DNA from: Pseudomonas fluorescens
Lineage (GTDB): Bacteria > Pseudomonadota > Gammaproteobacteria > Pseudomonadales > Pseudomonadaceae
Assembly: GCF_900636825.1 (NCBI RefSeq)
Contig: NZ_LR134318.1
Coordinates: 2,947,501 to 3,011,500, forward strand
Length of the DNA stretch: 64,000 nt
Direction: 5' to 3'
A model generated the notes under the pieces. It was not told the origin of the DNA and did no database searches. It was given only the letters and a program-made list of their open reading frames with translations. This document shows, piece after piece, positions 57,058 through 64,000 of this stretch. The translations under genes were made by a program, and so were the position numbers. How positions within the stretch are numbered: the first letter of the stretch is position 1; each line of letters begins with the position of its first letter.

Positions 57058-57711
57058 TCAGCGGCTGGCCAGCTTGGTCGTCGGCGGCACAGTCGGAGTG
57101 ATGCTGGCCTGATAGCGCGACCACTCGCGATTGATCTCCGCGTATGGCAGGAAAATGCTCACGCGCGGTTGATCGAGCAGATCCTGGCGCTTGAGGCGGC
57201 TGACGTCATCGCGTGTTAAAAACGCCACGTTGATGCCAACCACTTTGCCATCGGCGGAAAACACCGGCCCGCCGGACATGCCTTTGGCCAGCGCGCCATT
57301 GTGGGTGCCGTAAAGCACGTTGCCCTCTTTGACGTCGAGGCGAACCATGGCCGGCAGTGCCAGGCCGGTGCCCTTGACTGACATGTACAGCGAATTGAAC
57401 CCCACCGAAGTCAGCTCTTCGCCTGGCGTGTAGCCGCGCCACGCCGGCACGCTACTGGCTTTGTGACGGAAGAACTGCACGTCTGCCTTGCCTTTGAATA
57501 CCGCGCCCGACAGATAAGGAATGTGCTTCACCGTGACGGCGAAGTCTTCATTCCATTGCACCGCCGAACCCATCAGCACGTATGGCAAAGGCGCGCCTGA
57601 GTGAACGACAAAGGCTTGGTCTAAAACAGGATCCTGAACAAAAGCGACTGGCATTCCATTGCACCCGCTGAGCAGCATCGACGCTGCAACAAGTGACGTG
57701 AGGGGGCGCAT
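57058..57711 (-). CDS. Trypsin-like serine protease lipoprotein
   Basis: A 217-residue protein with signal peptide 'MRPLTSLVAASMLLSGC' whose 'LSGC' is a lipobox, so it should be a periplasm-facing lipoprotein. 'GALAKGMSGGPVFSADGKVV' carries the S1 family nucleophile motif G-x-S-G-G-P, and 'VTVKHIPYL' supplies a likely catalytic His. The Asp is not certain. ATG 57711 gives the cleaner signal peptide; GTG at 57720 is an alternative. It converges with the exporter operon. Since no LapG site was seen in the adhesin, a role in adhesin release or quality control is an attractive but untested idea. Confidence 0.78.
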   Translation of the reverse strand: MRPLTSLVAASMLLSGCNGMPVAFVQDPVLDQAFVVHSGAPLPYVLMGSAVQWNEDFAVTVKHIPYLSGAVFKGKADVQFFRHKASSVPAWRGYTPGEELTSVGFNSLYMSVKGTGLALPAMVRLDVKEGNVLYGTHNGALAKGMSGGPVFSADGKVVGINVAFLTRDDVSRLKRQDLLDQPRVSIFLPYAEINREWSRYQASITPTVPPTTKLASR

Positions 57712-57891
57712 TCTTGGCACATTTCAGGTGAGGGAAGGTGCTGCAATATGTCATTGCGCCATCACCTGTAGCAATAGCCTCAGCCTACCACTGATCGGAT
57801 AGCGATATAGTCAGTCAATGATTGGATCCAAGCAAACGGCTGCTCTTGCAGTCGATTGGCGCTAATATGCAGGCAACTCCAGCGACTTGCT

Positions 57892-59778
57892 TCAAACCGG
57901 CCGTGCGATACCGTGCTGGCGCAATTTTCGGTAGAGCGTATTGCGACTGATGCCCAGACGACTGGCCACACGAGCTACATGCCAGTGCTCCGCCTCGATC
58001 AAGCTCAGCAGGGTCTGCCGTTCGGAAACGCCCAGCGGATCCTCAACAGGTTCGTTAGTGGCTGGAAGTAATTCTCGTACATCGTCCAGCGTGACCCGCC
58101 CTTCCACTGCCAACGCCACCAGCGTACGCAGACTGGTGCGCAATTGCCGAACGTTGCCTGGCCAAGGCTGCGCCAGCAGGCATTCCCTGACCCCTGCGTC
58201 CAATCGCACAGTGGCGCCGGCCGCTTCTTCGCGCAGCAGCAGGTCAAGCAGACGGCCCTTATCGGAACGCTCGCGCAACGGCGGCAGTTCCACGGCAAAA
58301 CCGCCAATGCGATAGAACAGGTCCTCGCGCAGACGACCGTCGGCCACGCAGGCTTGCAGATTCTGGTGACTGGCGCTGATCAAACGTACATCGAGCGCGC
58401 GAGGGGTTGCGCTGCCCAGCGGCACTACCTGACGCTCTTCGAGGACGCGCAGCAAACGTGTCTGTAGCGCGAGGGGCATGTCGCCGATTTCGTCGAGAAA
58501 CAGGATGCCGCCGTGTGCCTGCTCGAGCTTGCCGACCATGCCGTCCTTGCGGGCGCCGGTGAAGCTGCCGCCGCGATAGCCGAACAGCTCGCTTTCGATC
58601 AACGTCTCGGGAATCGCCGCGCAATTGATCGCGATAAACGGCTCGCCGGCTCTGGAGCTGGCACGATGCAACGCCGCTGCGAACGCTTCTTTGCCGGTGC
58701 CGGTTTCGCCCTGCAGAAACACCGGCACATCGCGCTCAAGCACGCGCAACGCGCGGGCAAATCCGCGTTGCAGGCGCGGGTCTTCCAGGCACACGCGCTC
58801 ATCGTTGATTTGAGGGGCAGGCGCAAGGGTCAATGGCGCCGGGCGGATCGGTTCACGCAACTGGCCGTAGAAGAGGCGTCCGTCTATCAGGCGCATCGGC
58901 CAGCAGACGTGCGCCTGAGCACTGGCGTGATTGAGCAACTGTTCCATCGGTGTTTCCAGCAACATGGTCAGCGACTGCCCGACCATTTGTTCGCGGCTCA
59001 AGCCCAACAGATCCAGCGCCGCCGCATTCACCGAGCAGATCCGCGCACTTTCGTCGAAACTGAGCAGGCCTTCGCCCAGCAGCCCGACGAACCCGGCGTC
59101 CGGATGAAACCGCAGCAAATAGCGCTGCGGATCGTGGCCGAGGAAAAAACAGCTCTCGATCAACTGGGCCGACAGGTTGGTCAGGGCCATGGCCTTGAAG
59201 CGCTGTTCAAGGCTGCTTTCCTCGCGCACGGAAGACAGGTTGAGTACGGCGAGCAACTCCCCGCTGGCGTCGAATATCGGACTGGCCGAACAGGTCAGGC
59301 CGGCGTGTTTGCCACGGAAATGTTCGTCGCGGCGAATGGTCACGTGCTGGCGCTCGACCAGGCAGGTGCCGACGCCGTTGGTGCCCTCATGTTCCTCACT
59401 CCATACCGAGCCGAGCCACAGCCCGGAGCGCTGGAACTCGTCGCGTTCGCAATCGTTGAATACGCTGTCGATCGCCACGCCACGCGCATCGGTGAGCAGT
59501 ACAACGTGGCCGTCGCGCCCGAGTTGCTGGTGCAGGCTGTTCATCTGCCAGTGCGCTACGCAAATGATGTGTTCCAGTGGCGCGCGGTGTTCGCGCAGGC
59601 GTGCCTGTTCGAGCACATCCGGCGCGCGGTGGCTGGCGGGGTCGAGCTGGTATTGGTCCAGGCAGCGCCGCCATGAGCGGGTGATCGCCAGGTCTGCCGT
59701 CGGACTTGGGCTGGCAACAGAGCCCTGCACCACTTGCAATACCTGCCGTGCGTGGGCGTTGATCGAGGCCGGTTTCAT
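57892..59778 (-). CDS. AcoR-type sigma-54-dependent activator
   Basis: A 628-residue regulator: GAF-like sensor (about 60-210), PAS (about 220-330, 'LLSFDESARICSVNAAALDL'), AAA+ domain (about 340-565) and Fis-type helix-turn-helix ('VARVASRLGISRNTLYRKL') at the end. Walker A is 'GETGTGKEA' and the sigma-54 contact loop reads GSFTGA instead of GAFTGA. ATG 59778 is preceded by GCGGAG at good spacing. It is divergent from the flavin monooxygenase gene, which has a sigma-54 promoter, so it most likely activates that gene in response to its substrate. Confidence 0.88.
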   Translation of the reverse strand: MKPASINAHARQVLQVVQGSVASPSPTADLAITRSWRRCLDQYQLDPASHRAPDVLEQARLREHRAPLEHIICVAHWQMNSLHQQLGRDGHVVLLTDARGVAIDSVFNDCERDEFQRSGLWLGSVWSEEHEGTNGVGTCLVERQHVTIRRDEHFRGKHAGLTCSASPIFDASGELLAVLNLSSVREESSLEQRFKAMALTNLSAQLIESCFFLGHDPQRYLLRFHPDAGFVGLLGEGLLSFDESARICSVNAAALDLLGLSREQMVGQSLTMLLETPMEQLLNHASAQAHVCWPMRLIDGRLFYGQLREPIRPAPLTLAPAPQINDERVCLEDPRLQRGFARALRVLERDVPVFLQGETGTGKEAFAAALHRASSRAGEPFIAINCAAIPETLIESELFGYRGGSFTGARKDGMVGKLEQAHGGILFLDEIGDMPLALQTRLLRVLEERQVVPLGSATPRALDVRLISASHQNLQACVADGRLREDLFYRIGGFAVELPPLRERSDKGRLLDLLLREEAAGATVRLDAGVRECLLAQPWPGNVRQLRTSLRTLVALAVEGRVTLDDVRELLPATNEPVEDPLGVSERQTLLSLIEAEHWHVARVASRLGISRNTLYRKLRQHGIARPV

Positions 59779-59859
59779 TGTTGTTCTCCGCTTCGGTGAA
59801 GACACGGGTCTGTCCGCAGCTTAGATGAAAAGCCTGCCGCCAGGGAATTTCGCGCCGAG

Positions 59860-59872
59860 TGACACAGTGTCA
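59860..59872. promoter_or_regulatory. Candidate activator-binding palindrome
   Basis: TGACAC-A-GTGTCA is a perfect 6-1-6 inverted repeat about 100 bases upstream of the -24 element, the expected place for an enhancer site. A further half-site-like GTGACATAGCAC occurs at 59891-59902. Confidence 0.5.
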
Positions 59873-59961
59873 TCGGCAATTCCCGAATTCGTGACATAGC
59901 ACCCGAGCCATTCCTCTTCTAACTTTGCGTCAGCCGCTCTGGCACGCGCTTTAGAGAGAGA

Positions 59962-59977
59962 TGGCCCAAGCCTTGCT
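59962..59977 (+). promoter_or_regulatory. Sigma-54 (-24/-12) promoter
   Basis: TGGCCCAAGCCTTGCT has the invariant GG and GC with exactly ten bases between them and a TTGC -12 box. Transcription would start near 59988, about 34 bases before the monooxygenase ATG. Confidence 0.7.
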
Positions 59978-60021
59978 CTGGTGCCGTGGCTTACCAAAAC
60001 AACAAGATCGGGAGTGGCCCC

Positions 60022-61845
60022 ATGAACATTGCTATCGAAACCCCTTTGCAAACGCCAACAGCGCAACTCGCGGCCTGGGTCGAGCGCCTCGGCGAACGCC
60101 TGGCGCAACGAGATGTGGACGGCACGCTGGAATTGTTCGCCGAAGAATGTCACTGGCGTGACTTGCTGCTGTTCAGCTGGAACCTCGTCACCCTGGAAGG
60201 CAAACCGGCGATCCGCGACATGCTCGAAACGCGCCTTGAGCAGACCCGGCCCGAGCGCTGGCAAATCGAAGGTGAAGCCACGCTCACCGACGGCGTGCTC
60301 GAAGGCTGGATGAGCCTGGAAACCGATACGGCACGCGGCAAAGGCTACGTGCGTCTGAAGGACGGTCTGTGCTGGACGCTACTGACCACCATGCGCGAAC
60401 TCAAAGGCTTCGAAGAGCCCAGCGGTCGCCGTCGGCCGATGGGCGCCAGTCATGGCCATGCCCACGCCGACAAGCGCAACTGGCTGGAACGTCGCCGCGA
60501 TGAGGAAGCGGCACTGGGCGTCACCACGCAACCGTACTGCCTGATCATCGGCGGCGGTCAGGGCGGACTCGGTCTCGGCGCGCGGCTCAAGCGCCTGGGC
60601 GTACCTACACTGATCATCGACAAGGCAGAGCGTCCCGGCGATCAATGGCGCGGACGCTACAAATCGCTGTGCCTGCACGACCCGGTCTGGTACGACCACA
60701 TGCCCTACCTGCCCTTCCCCGACCACTGGCCGGTGTTCACTCCGAAAGACCAGATCGGCGACTGGCTGGAGATGTACACCAAGGTCATGGAACTCAATTA
60801 CTGGCCGCGCACCGAATGTCTCGCCGCCACGTTCGACGAACAGAGCGGCCGCTGGACTGTAGAGTTGCTGCGCAATGGCGAGCGAATCACCTTGCAACCG
60901 GCGCAACTGATCCTCGCGACCGGCATGTCTGGCGTACCCAACGTACCGGTGTATCCCGGCGCTGAGGATTTCCACGGCCAGCAACATCACTCCAGCCGCC
61001 ACCCCGGCGGTGACGCCTGGAAAGGCAAACGCGCGGTGGTCATCGGCGCGAACAATTCTGCCCACGACATCTGTGCCGACCTGGTGGAAAACGGCACCGA
61101 GGTAACCATGGTGCAGCGCTCCAGTACGCATATCGTGCGCTCGGACAGTCTGATGGAACTGGTCTTCGGCGGGCTCTATTCAGAAGACGCGCTGGAGTCT
61201 GGCCTGATCACGGACAAGGCCGATCTGCTGTTCGCCTCGATTCCATACAAGGTCATGCCGCAATTTCATCGGCCGATCTTTGACGCGATCAAAGAGCGCG
61301 ACAAGGACTTCTATGAGCGCCTGAGCCGGGCCGGTTTTATGCTTGATTTCGGTGACGACGAGTCGGGCCTGTTCATGAAATACGTGCGCCGTGGCTCCGG
61401 TTACTACATCGACGTCGGCGCGTCGGAGCTGATCGCCAACGGCACGATCAAGCTCAAGAGCGCGCCCGGCCTCGGTGTCGAACGCATCGAAGCAAACGCG
61501 GTGGTGCTCACCGATGGCAGTCGTTTGCCGGCCGACCTGATCGTTTATGCGACAGGTTATGGCTCGATGAACGGCTGGGCGGCGAAACTGATTTCTCAGG
61601 AAGTTGCGGACAAGGTCGGACGCTGCTGGGGGCTGGGCTCCGGCACCACCAATGATCCCGGTCCGTATGAAGGCGAACTGCGCAACATGTGGAAGCCGAC
61701 GCAGCAGCAAAACCTCTGGTTTCACGGCGGCAACCTGCACCAGTCGCGGCACTATTCGCTGTACCTGGCTTTACAGTTGAAGGCGCGTTTCGAAGGCCTC
61801 GACACCGATGTTTATCGCCTTGCAGAGCGGCATCATCTGGGCTGA
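60022..61845 (+). CDS. Flavin-dependent monooxygenase with N-terminal NTF2-like domain
   Basis: A 607-residue protein. Residues 1-130 resemble a SnoaL/NTF2-like domain ('RDVDGTLELFAEECHWRDLL'). From about 170 an FMO-type oxidoreductase follows: FAD motif 'LIIGGGQGGLGLGARLKRLG', 'RWRGRYKSLCLHDP'-type segment, 'FHGQQHHSSRHP' (FMO signature-like region) and NADPH motif 'VVIGANNSAHDICADL'. ATG 60022 has GGGAG eight bases upstream; an in-frame start at 59986 would overlap the promoter's start site. It is driven by the sigma-54 promoter and is the obvious target of the divergent activator. Substrate unknown. Confidence 0.85.
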   Translation: MNIAIETPLQTPTAQLAAWVERLGERLAQRDVDGTLELFAEECHWRDLLLFSWNLVTLEGKPAIRDMLETRLEQTRPERWQIEGEATLTDGVLEGWMSLETDTARGKGYVRLKDGLCWTLLTTMRELKGFEEPSGRRRPMGASHGHAHADKRNWLERRRDEEAALGVTTQPYCLIIGGGQGGLGLGARLKRLGVPTLIIDKAERPGDQWRGRYKSLCLHDPVWYDHMPYLPFPDHWPVFTPKDQIGDWLEMYTKVMELNYWPRTECLAATFDEQSGRWTVELLRNGERITLQPAQLILATGMSGVPNVPVYPGAEDFHGQQHHSSRHPGGDAWKGKRAVVIGANNSAHDICADLVENGTEVTMVQRSSTHIVRSDSLMELVFGGLYSEDALESGLITDKADLLFASIPYKVMPQFHRPIFDAIKERDKDFYERLSRAGFMLDFGDDESGLFMKYVRRGSGYYIDVGASELIANGTIKLKSAPGLGVERIEANAVVLTDGSRLPADLIVYATGYGSMNGWAAKLISQEVADKVGRCWGLGSGTTNDPGPYEGELRNMWKPTQQQNLWFHGGNLHQSRHYSLYLALQLKARFEGLDTDVYRLAERHHLG

Positions 61846-61959
61846 TTTCTCAAGTGAACGTTGGTCGGTACACGTGGCAAGCGCACCGGCGATTTGGAAA
61901 CTGCGTGCTTGGGTATCTAACCCGAGCACGCTTCAGTCCAGCATCGAAGATGACTTTGC

Positions 61960-63285
61960 TCATTGACTGATTTTGCTCACCGCGCGGAATTTGATGCGAG
62001 AGCAGCCGTGCAGCAACATCCCGACGATTATCAACGCCCCCGCCCGCAACCAGGTTTCCCAGCCCTGCTGACTGAGCAGCACCAGACACGACACGATCGC
62101 AAGCACTGGGACAACAGTCGGCACGCGAAAGTGATCCTCCTCAACCCTGTCGCGACGAAGAACGAGCACCGCCACATTGGTACTCAGAAAAACGAACAGC
62201 AACAGCAAAACCACTGTCTCTGCCAAGGTTGCCAGGGTACCGGTGAGCGTCAGGGCAATTGCCACCAAAGTGGTTGCGAGAATCGCAGCCCATGGTGTTT
62301 TTCGTTCAGGCAGCACTGCACCCAAAGCGCCCGGCAATAGTCCCAGATTGGCCATGCCGTAGGTCAAACGACTGGCCATGATCATGGTTAGCAGCGCACC
62401 GTTGGCGACGGCTATCAATGCAATAAAAGAGAACAACGCTGGCGGAATATCGAGCGTCGATGCGCGGACAACTTCGAGCAAAGGCGCCGACGTCGCCAGC
62501 AATCTCTCGGTCGGCAAAACAGAAGACGCTGCCACACCCACCGCCATGTAAACCACGCCAGCCATCAGCAAAGCCGCGAACAAGGCGCGCGGATATACCT
62601 TGCGCACGTCCTTGATTTCTTCGGCCAGATTCGCCGACGTTTCGAAACCTACGAAAGAATAGAACGCCAGCAATGCCGCACCCAGCACCGCGAGCACGGG
62701 GCTGACGCCAGGCTTGAACGTCAGCGTTCGCCCCAAATCCGCATCGCCTGTGCGGAAGTACCAGATCGCGGCGACGATCACCAAAATCAACCCTGACAGC
62801 TCAATGACGGTCATCACCAGGTTCGCCCCGAGCGATTCCTTTATCCCCCGCGCGTTGAGCAGAGCGATAGCCAGAAGAAACACCAGGGCGGCAATCTGCG
62901 GCGATACGTCAACGAAGGCGTGGAGGTAATCACCGGCAAACGCCAGCGATAAACCCGCTGCGCTGGTCACCGCAGCAGCCAGCATGCAAAAACCGACGAG
63001 GAAGGAAACAAGCGGTGACTTGAACGCCTTTTCAGCGAAAACCGAAGCCGCGCCAGCGTGGGGATATTTGGTGACCAACTCTGCATAAGAGCCCGCCGTC
63101 AACATGGCGAAGAACAGTGCAATCAGCAGCGGCACCCATATCGCACCCCCCACCTCTCCCGCAATCGTCCCGGCAAGCGCATAAACGCCCGCCCCCAGAA
63201 CATCGCCGAGAATAAACAGAAACAGCATCGGGAAAGTGATAGCCCGGCGCAGAGCAGTTTTATGAGTGGGTGCGGTCACGTTCAT
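61960..63285 (-). CDS. APC-family amino-acid permease
   Basis: A 441-residue protein with about 12 hydrophobic helices. The start 'FPMLFLFILGDVLGAGVYAL' carries the G-x-G-V motif of TM1 in APC transporters, and 'YSFVGFETSANLAEEIKDV' is the TM6 region with the typical F-x-G-F/E pattern. It is in the opposite direction to the monooxygenase. The ATG at 63285 has AAGGA immediately next to it; a GTG two codons later has better spacing. Likely an amine or amino-acid importer; substrate not predictable. Confidence 0.85.
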   Translation of the reverse strand: MNVTAPTHKTALRRAITFPMLFLFILGDVLGAGVYALAGTIAGEVGGAIWVPLLIALFFAMLTAGSYAELVTKYPHAGAASVFAEKAFKSPLVSFLVGFCMLAAAVTSAAGLSLAFAGDYLHAFVDVSPQIAALVFLLAIALLNARGIKESLGANLVMTVIELSGLILVIVAAIWYFRTGDADLGRTLTFKPGVSPVLAVLGAALLAFYSFVGFETSANLAEEIKDVRKVYPRALFAALLMAGVVYMAVGVAASSVLPTERLLATSAPLLEVVRASTLDIPPALFSFIALIAVANGALLTMIMASRLTYGMANLGLLPGALGAVLPERKTPWAAILATTLVAIALTLTGTLATLAETVVLLLLFVFLSTNVAVLVLRRDRVEEDHFRVPTVVPVLAIVSCLVLLSQQGWETWLRAGALIIVGMLLHGCSRIKFRAVSKISQ

Positions 63286-63413
63286 TCCTTGGTTCAGGTG
63301 TGGTGGAGCTGGATGCTTGTCACCTCAAACAATGGAAATGGCGGGTAAAGCAAAGTTCAAAATCTGTGACGGGGCCGATTGGTCTGGCGCCAACAGAATT
63401 GCCGGCTCGGCAT

Positions 63414-63452
63414 TTGTGGGAGCGAGGCTGCTCGCGAAGAGGCCGGCCCAAA
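63414..63452 (+). repeat. Pseudomonas REP element
   Basis: TTTGTGGGAGCGAGGCTGCT followed by CGCGAAG is the standard REP hairpin (GAGC...GCTCGCGAA) of the P. fluorescens group, found here in the permease upstream region. Confidence 0.8.
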
Positions 63453-63454
63453 TG

Positions 63455-63545
63455 ACATGAAGGGCAAACTGCGGACGGCTGCTTTTGGGCGATTGCTGAC
63501 CGTCACGAAAGGCAGATATCGGCCAGAAGCGGTCATTCACAGCTC
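63455..63545. repeat. Dispersed Pseudomonas-type repeat, copy 2
   Basis: Contains 'gctgcttttgggcgattgct', 'gaccgtcacgaaaggcagat' and 'cggccagaagcggtcattc', related to copy 1 at 29975-30062. Together with the REP it fills the space between the permease and the kinase-like gene. Confidence 0.5.
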
Positions 63546-63620
63546 AGAAAAAAGTGAGACCTGACCGTGTATGAGATATTTTGCCTGCCTCGAAACCGAC
63601 TTGTATTCATGGAGGAAAAA

Positions 63621-64000
63621 TTGCGGATTTACATTACAGGTGCTTCGTGCGCGGGCGTGACCACGTTGGGTCAAAACGTCGCAACTCTGCTCGGTGTACG
63701 ACAGATCGATGTCGATGATTATTTCTGGATGCCCACTAACCCTCCCTTTACGACCAAGCGACCTCCCAGTGAGCGCGTGTCATTGATCCAGCAAAAGTTC
63801 GGTGACGACGATTGGGTGCTAACCGGTTCTTGTATGGGGTGGGGAGAAGCGCTGATCACCCATGTCGATATTATTGTGTTTGTTGTAACACCAACGCCCG
63901 TTCGCCTTGAACGGCTGGCCGCACGTGAAAAGGAGCGCTTTGGAGATCGGATAGCACCGGGTGGTGACATGCATGAGATACATGTGGCCTTTCGGGAATG
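63621..64000 (+). CDS. P-loop adenylate kinase-like protein (partial, runs off right edge)
   Basis: Open to the window end (126 residues). A TTG at 63621 has GGAGG five bases upstream and gives the start LRIYITGASCAGVTTLGQNV; an ATG at 63609 overlaps that ribosome site and is less likely. The P-loop is G-A-S-C-A-G-V-T-T: the usual Lys is Val. 'QIDVDDYFWMPTNPPFTTKR', 'LTGSCMGWG' and 'RLAAREKERFGDRIAPGGDM' mark a known family of small AAA/adenylate-kinase-like proteins with this form. Function unknown. Confidence 0.72.
   Translation, partial: MRIYITGASCAGVTTLGQNVATLLGVRQIDVDDYFWMPTNPPFTTKRPPSERVSLIQQKFGDDDWVLTGSCMGWGEALITHVDIIVFVVTPTPVRLERLAAREKERFGDRIAPGGDMHEIHVAFRE

Noticed and set aside
58513..59676. 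387-codon frame opposite the sigma-54 activator
   Set aside because: Antisense shadow of a strongly supported GC-rich gene; no motif or ribosome site.
59940..59956. TGGCACGCGCTTTAGAG as sigma-54 promoter
   Set aside because: The -24 box fits but the base pair at the -12 position is AG, not GC; the site 22 bases further on is better.
59821..60264. 147-codon leftward frame over the promoter and monooxygenase start
   Set aside because: It would run through the sigma-54 promoter and the sense gene; composition looks like a shadow.

Overview
The window looks like a Pseudomonas chromosome, probably of the P. fluorescens group. The supporting signs are a REP-type repeat near the right end, small Pseudomonas-type proteins (a DUF6555-like protein, a CheB-like stand-alone methylesterase, an mcl-PHA-depolymerase-like hydrolase), a BapA/LapF-type giant adhesin with its own type I exporter, and GC-rich core genes. 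No rRNA, tRNA or CRISPR array was found. This was read by eye, so all family names are inferences from motifs.

Left part (1-17.6 kb): a co-directional LysR regulator, aconitase and beta-propeller lactonase group (the last runs off the left edge). Then come a DUF421 membrane protein, a small DUF6555-like protein, a response-regulator remnant, a CheB-like gene split by an amber codon, a PhaZ-like hydrolase and a 1,367-residue autotransporter. A serine-hydrolase gene is fused by deletion to the tail of an EamA permease. A formaldehyde-dehydrogenase-like gene and a CHASE4-PAS-GGDEF-EAL protein converge on a perfect hairpin.

Middle part (about 18-39.5 kb): an accessory island with lower GC content, long gene-poor stretches and many broken mobile genes. 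It holds an intact tyrosine recombinase, a truncated DDE transposase, a multiply frameshifted tandem-recombinase cassette, a second fragment of the same recombinase, two 46-bp copies of a likely end or recombination site, and an IS3 remnant. The cargo looks like anti-phage or DNA-processing systems. One group is a GHKL ATPase, a small protein and a CoiA-like nuclease. Others are a GIY-YIG nuclease, an AbrB-like protein, a large DEAH helicase with a C-terminal nuclease-like motif, a membrane protein and a HEPN-like protein. Last is a Septu-like pair in which the ATPase carries its own N-terminal HNH domain whose catalytic His position is Arg, next to a second HNH protein that keeps its His.

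Right part (40.5-64 kb): GC-rich core-like DNA. A 3,905-residue adhesin with 36 Ig-like repeats is followed by an outer-membrane channel, an ABC exporter and an HlyD adaptor, the last three overlapping by ATGA. A trypsin-like lipoprotein gene converges on them with no gap. An AcoR-type sigma-54 activator is divergent from a flavin monooxygenase preceded by a good -24/-12 promoter and a palindromic candidate activator site. An APC permease, repeats and a partial P-loop kinase gene finish the window.
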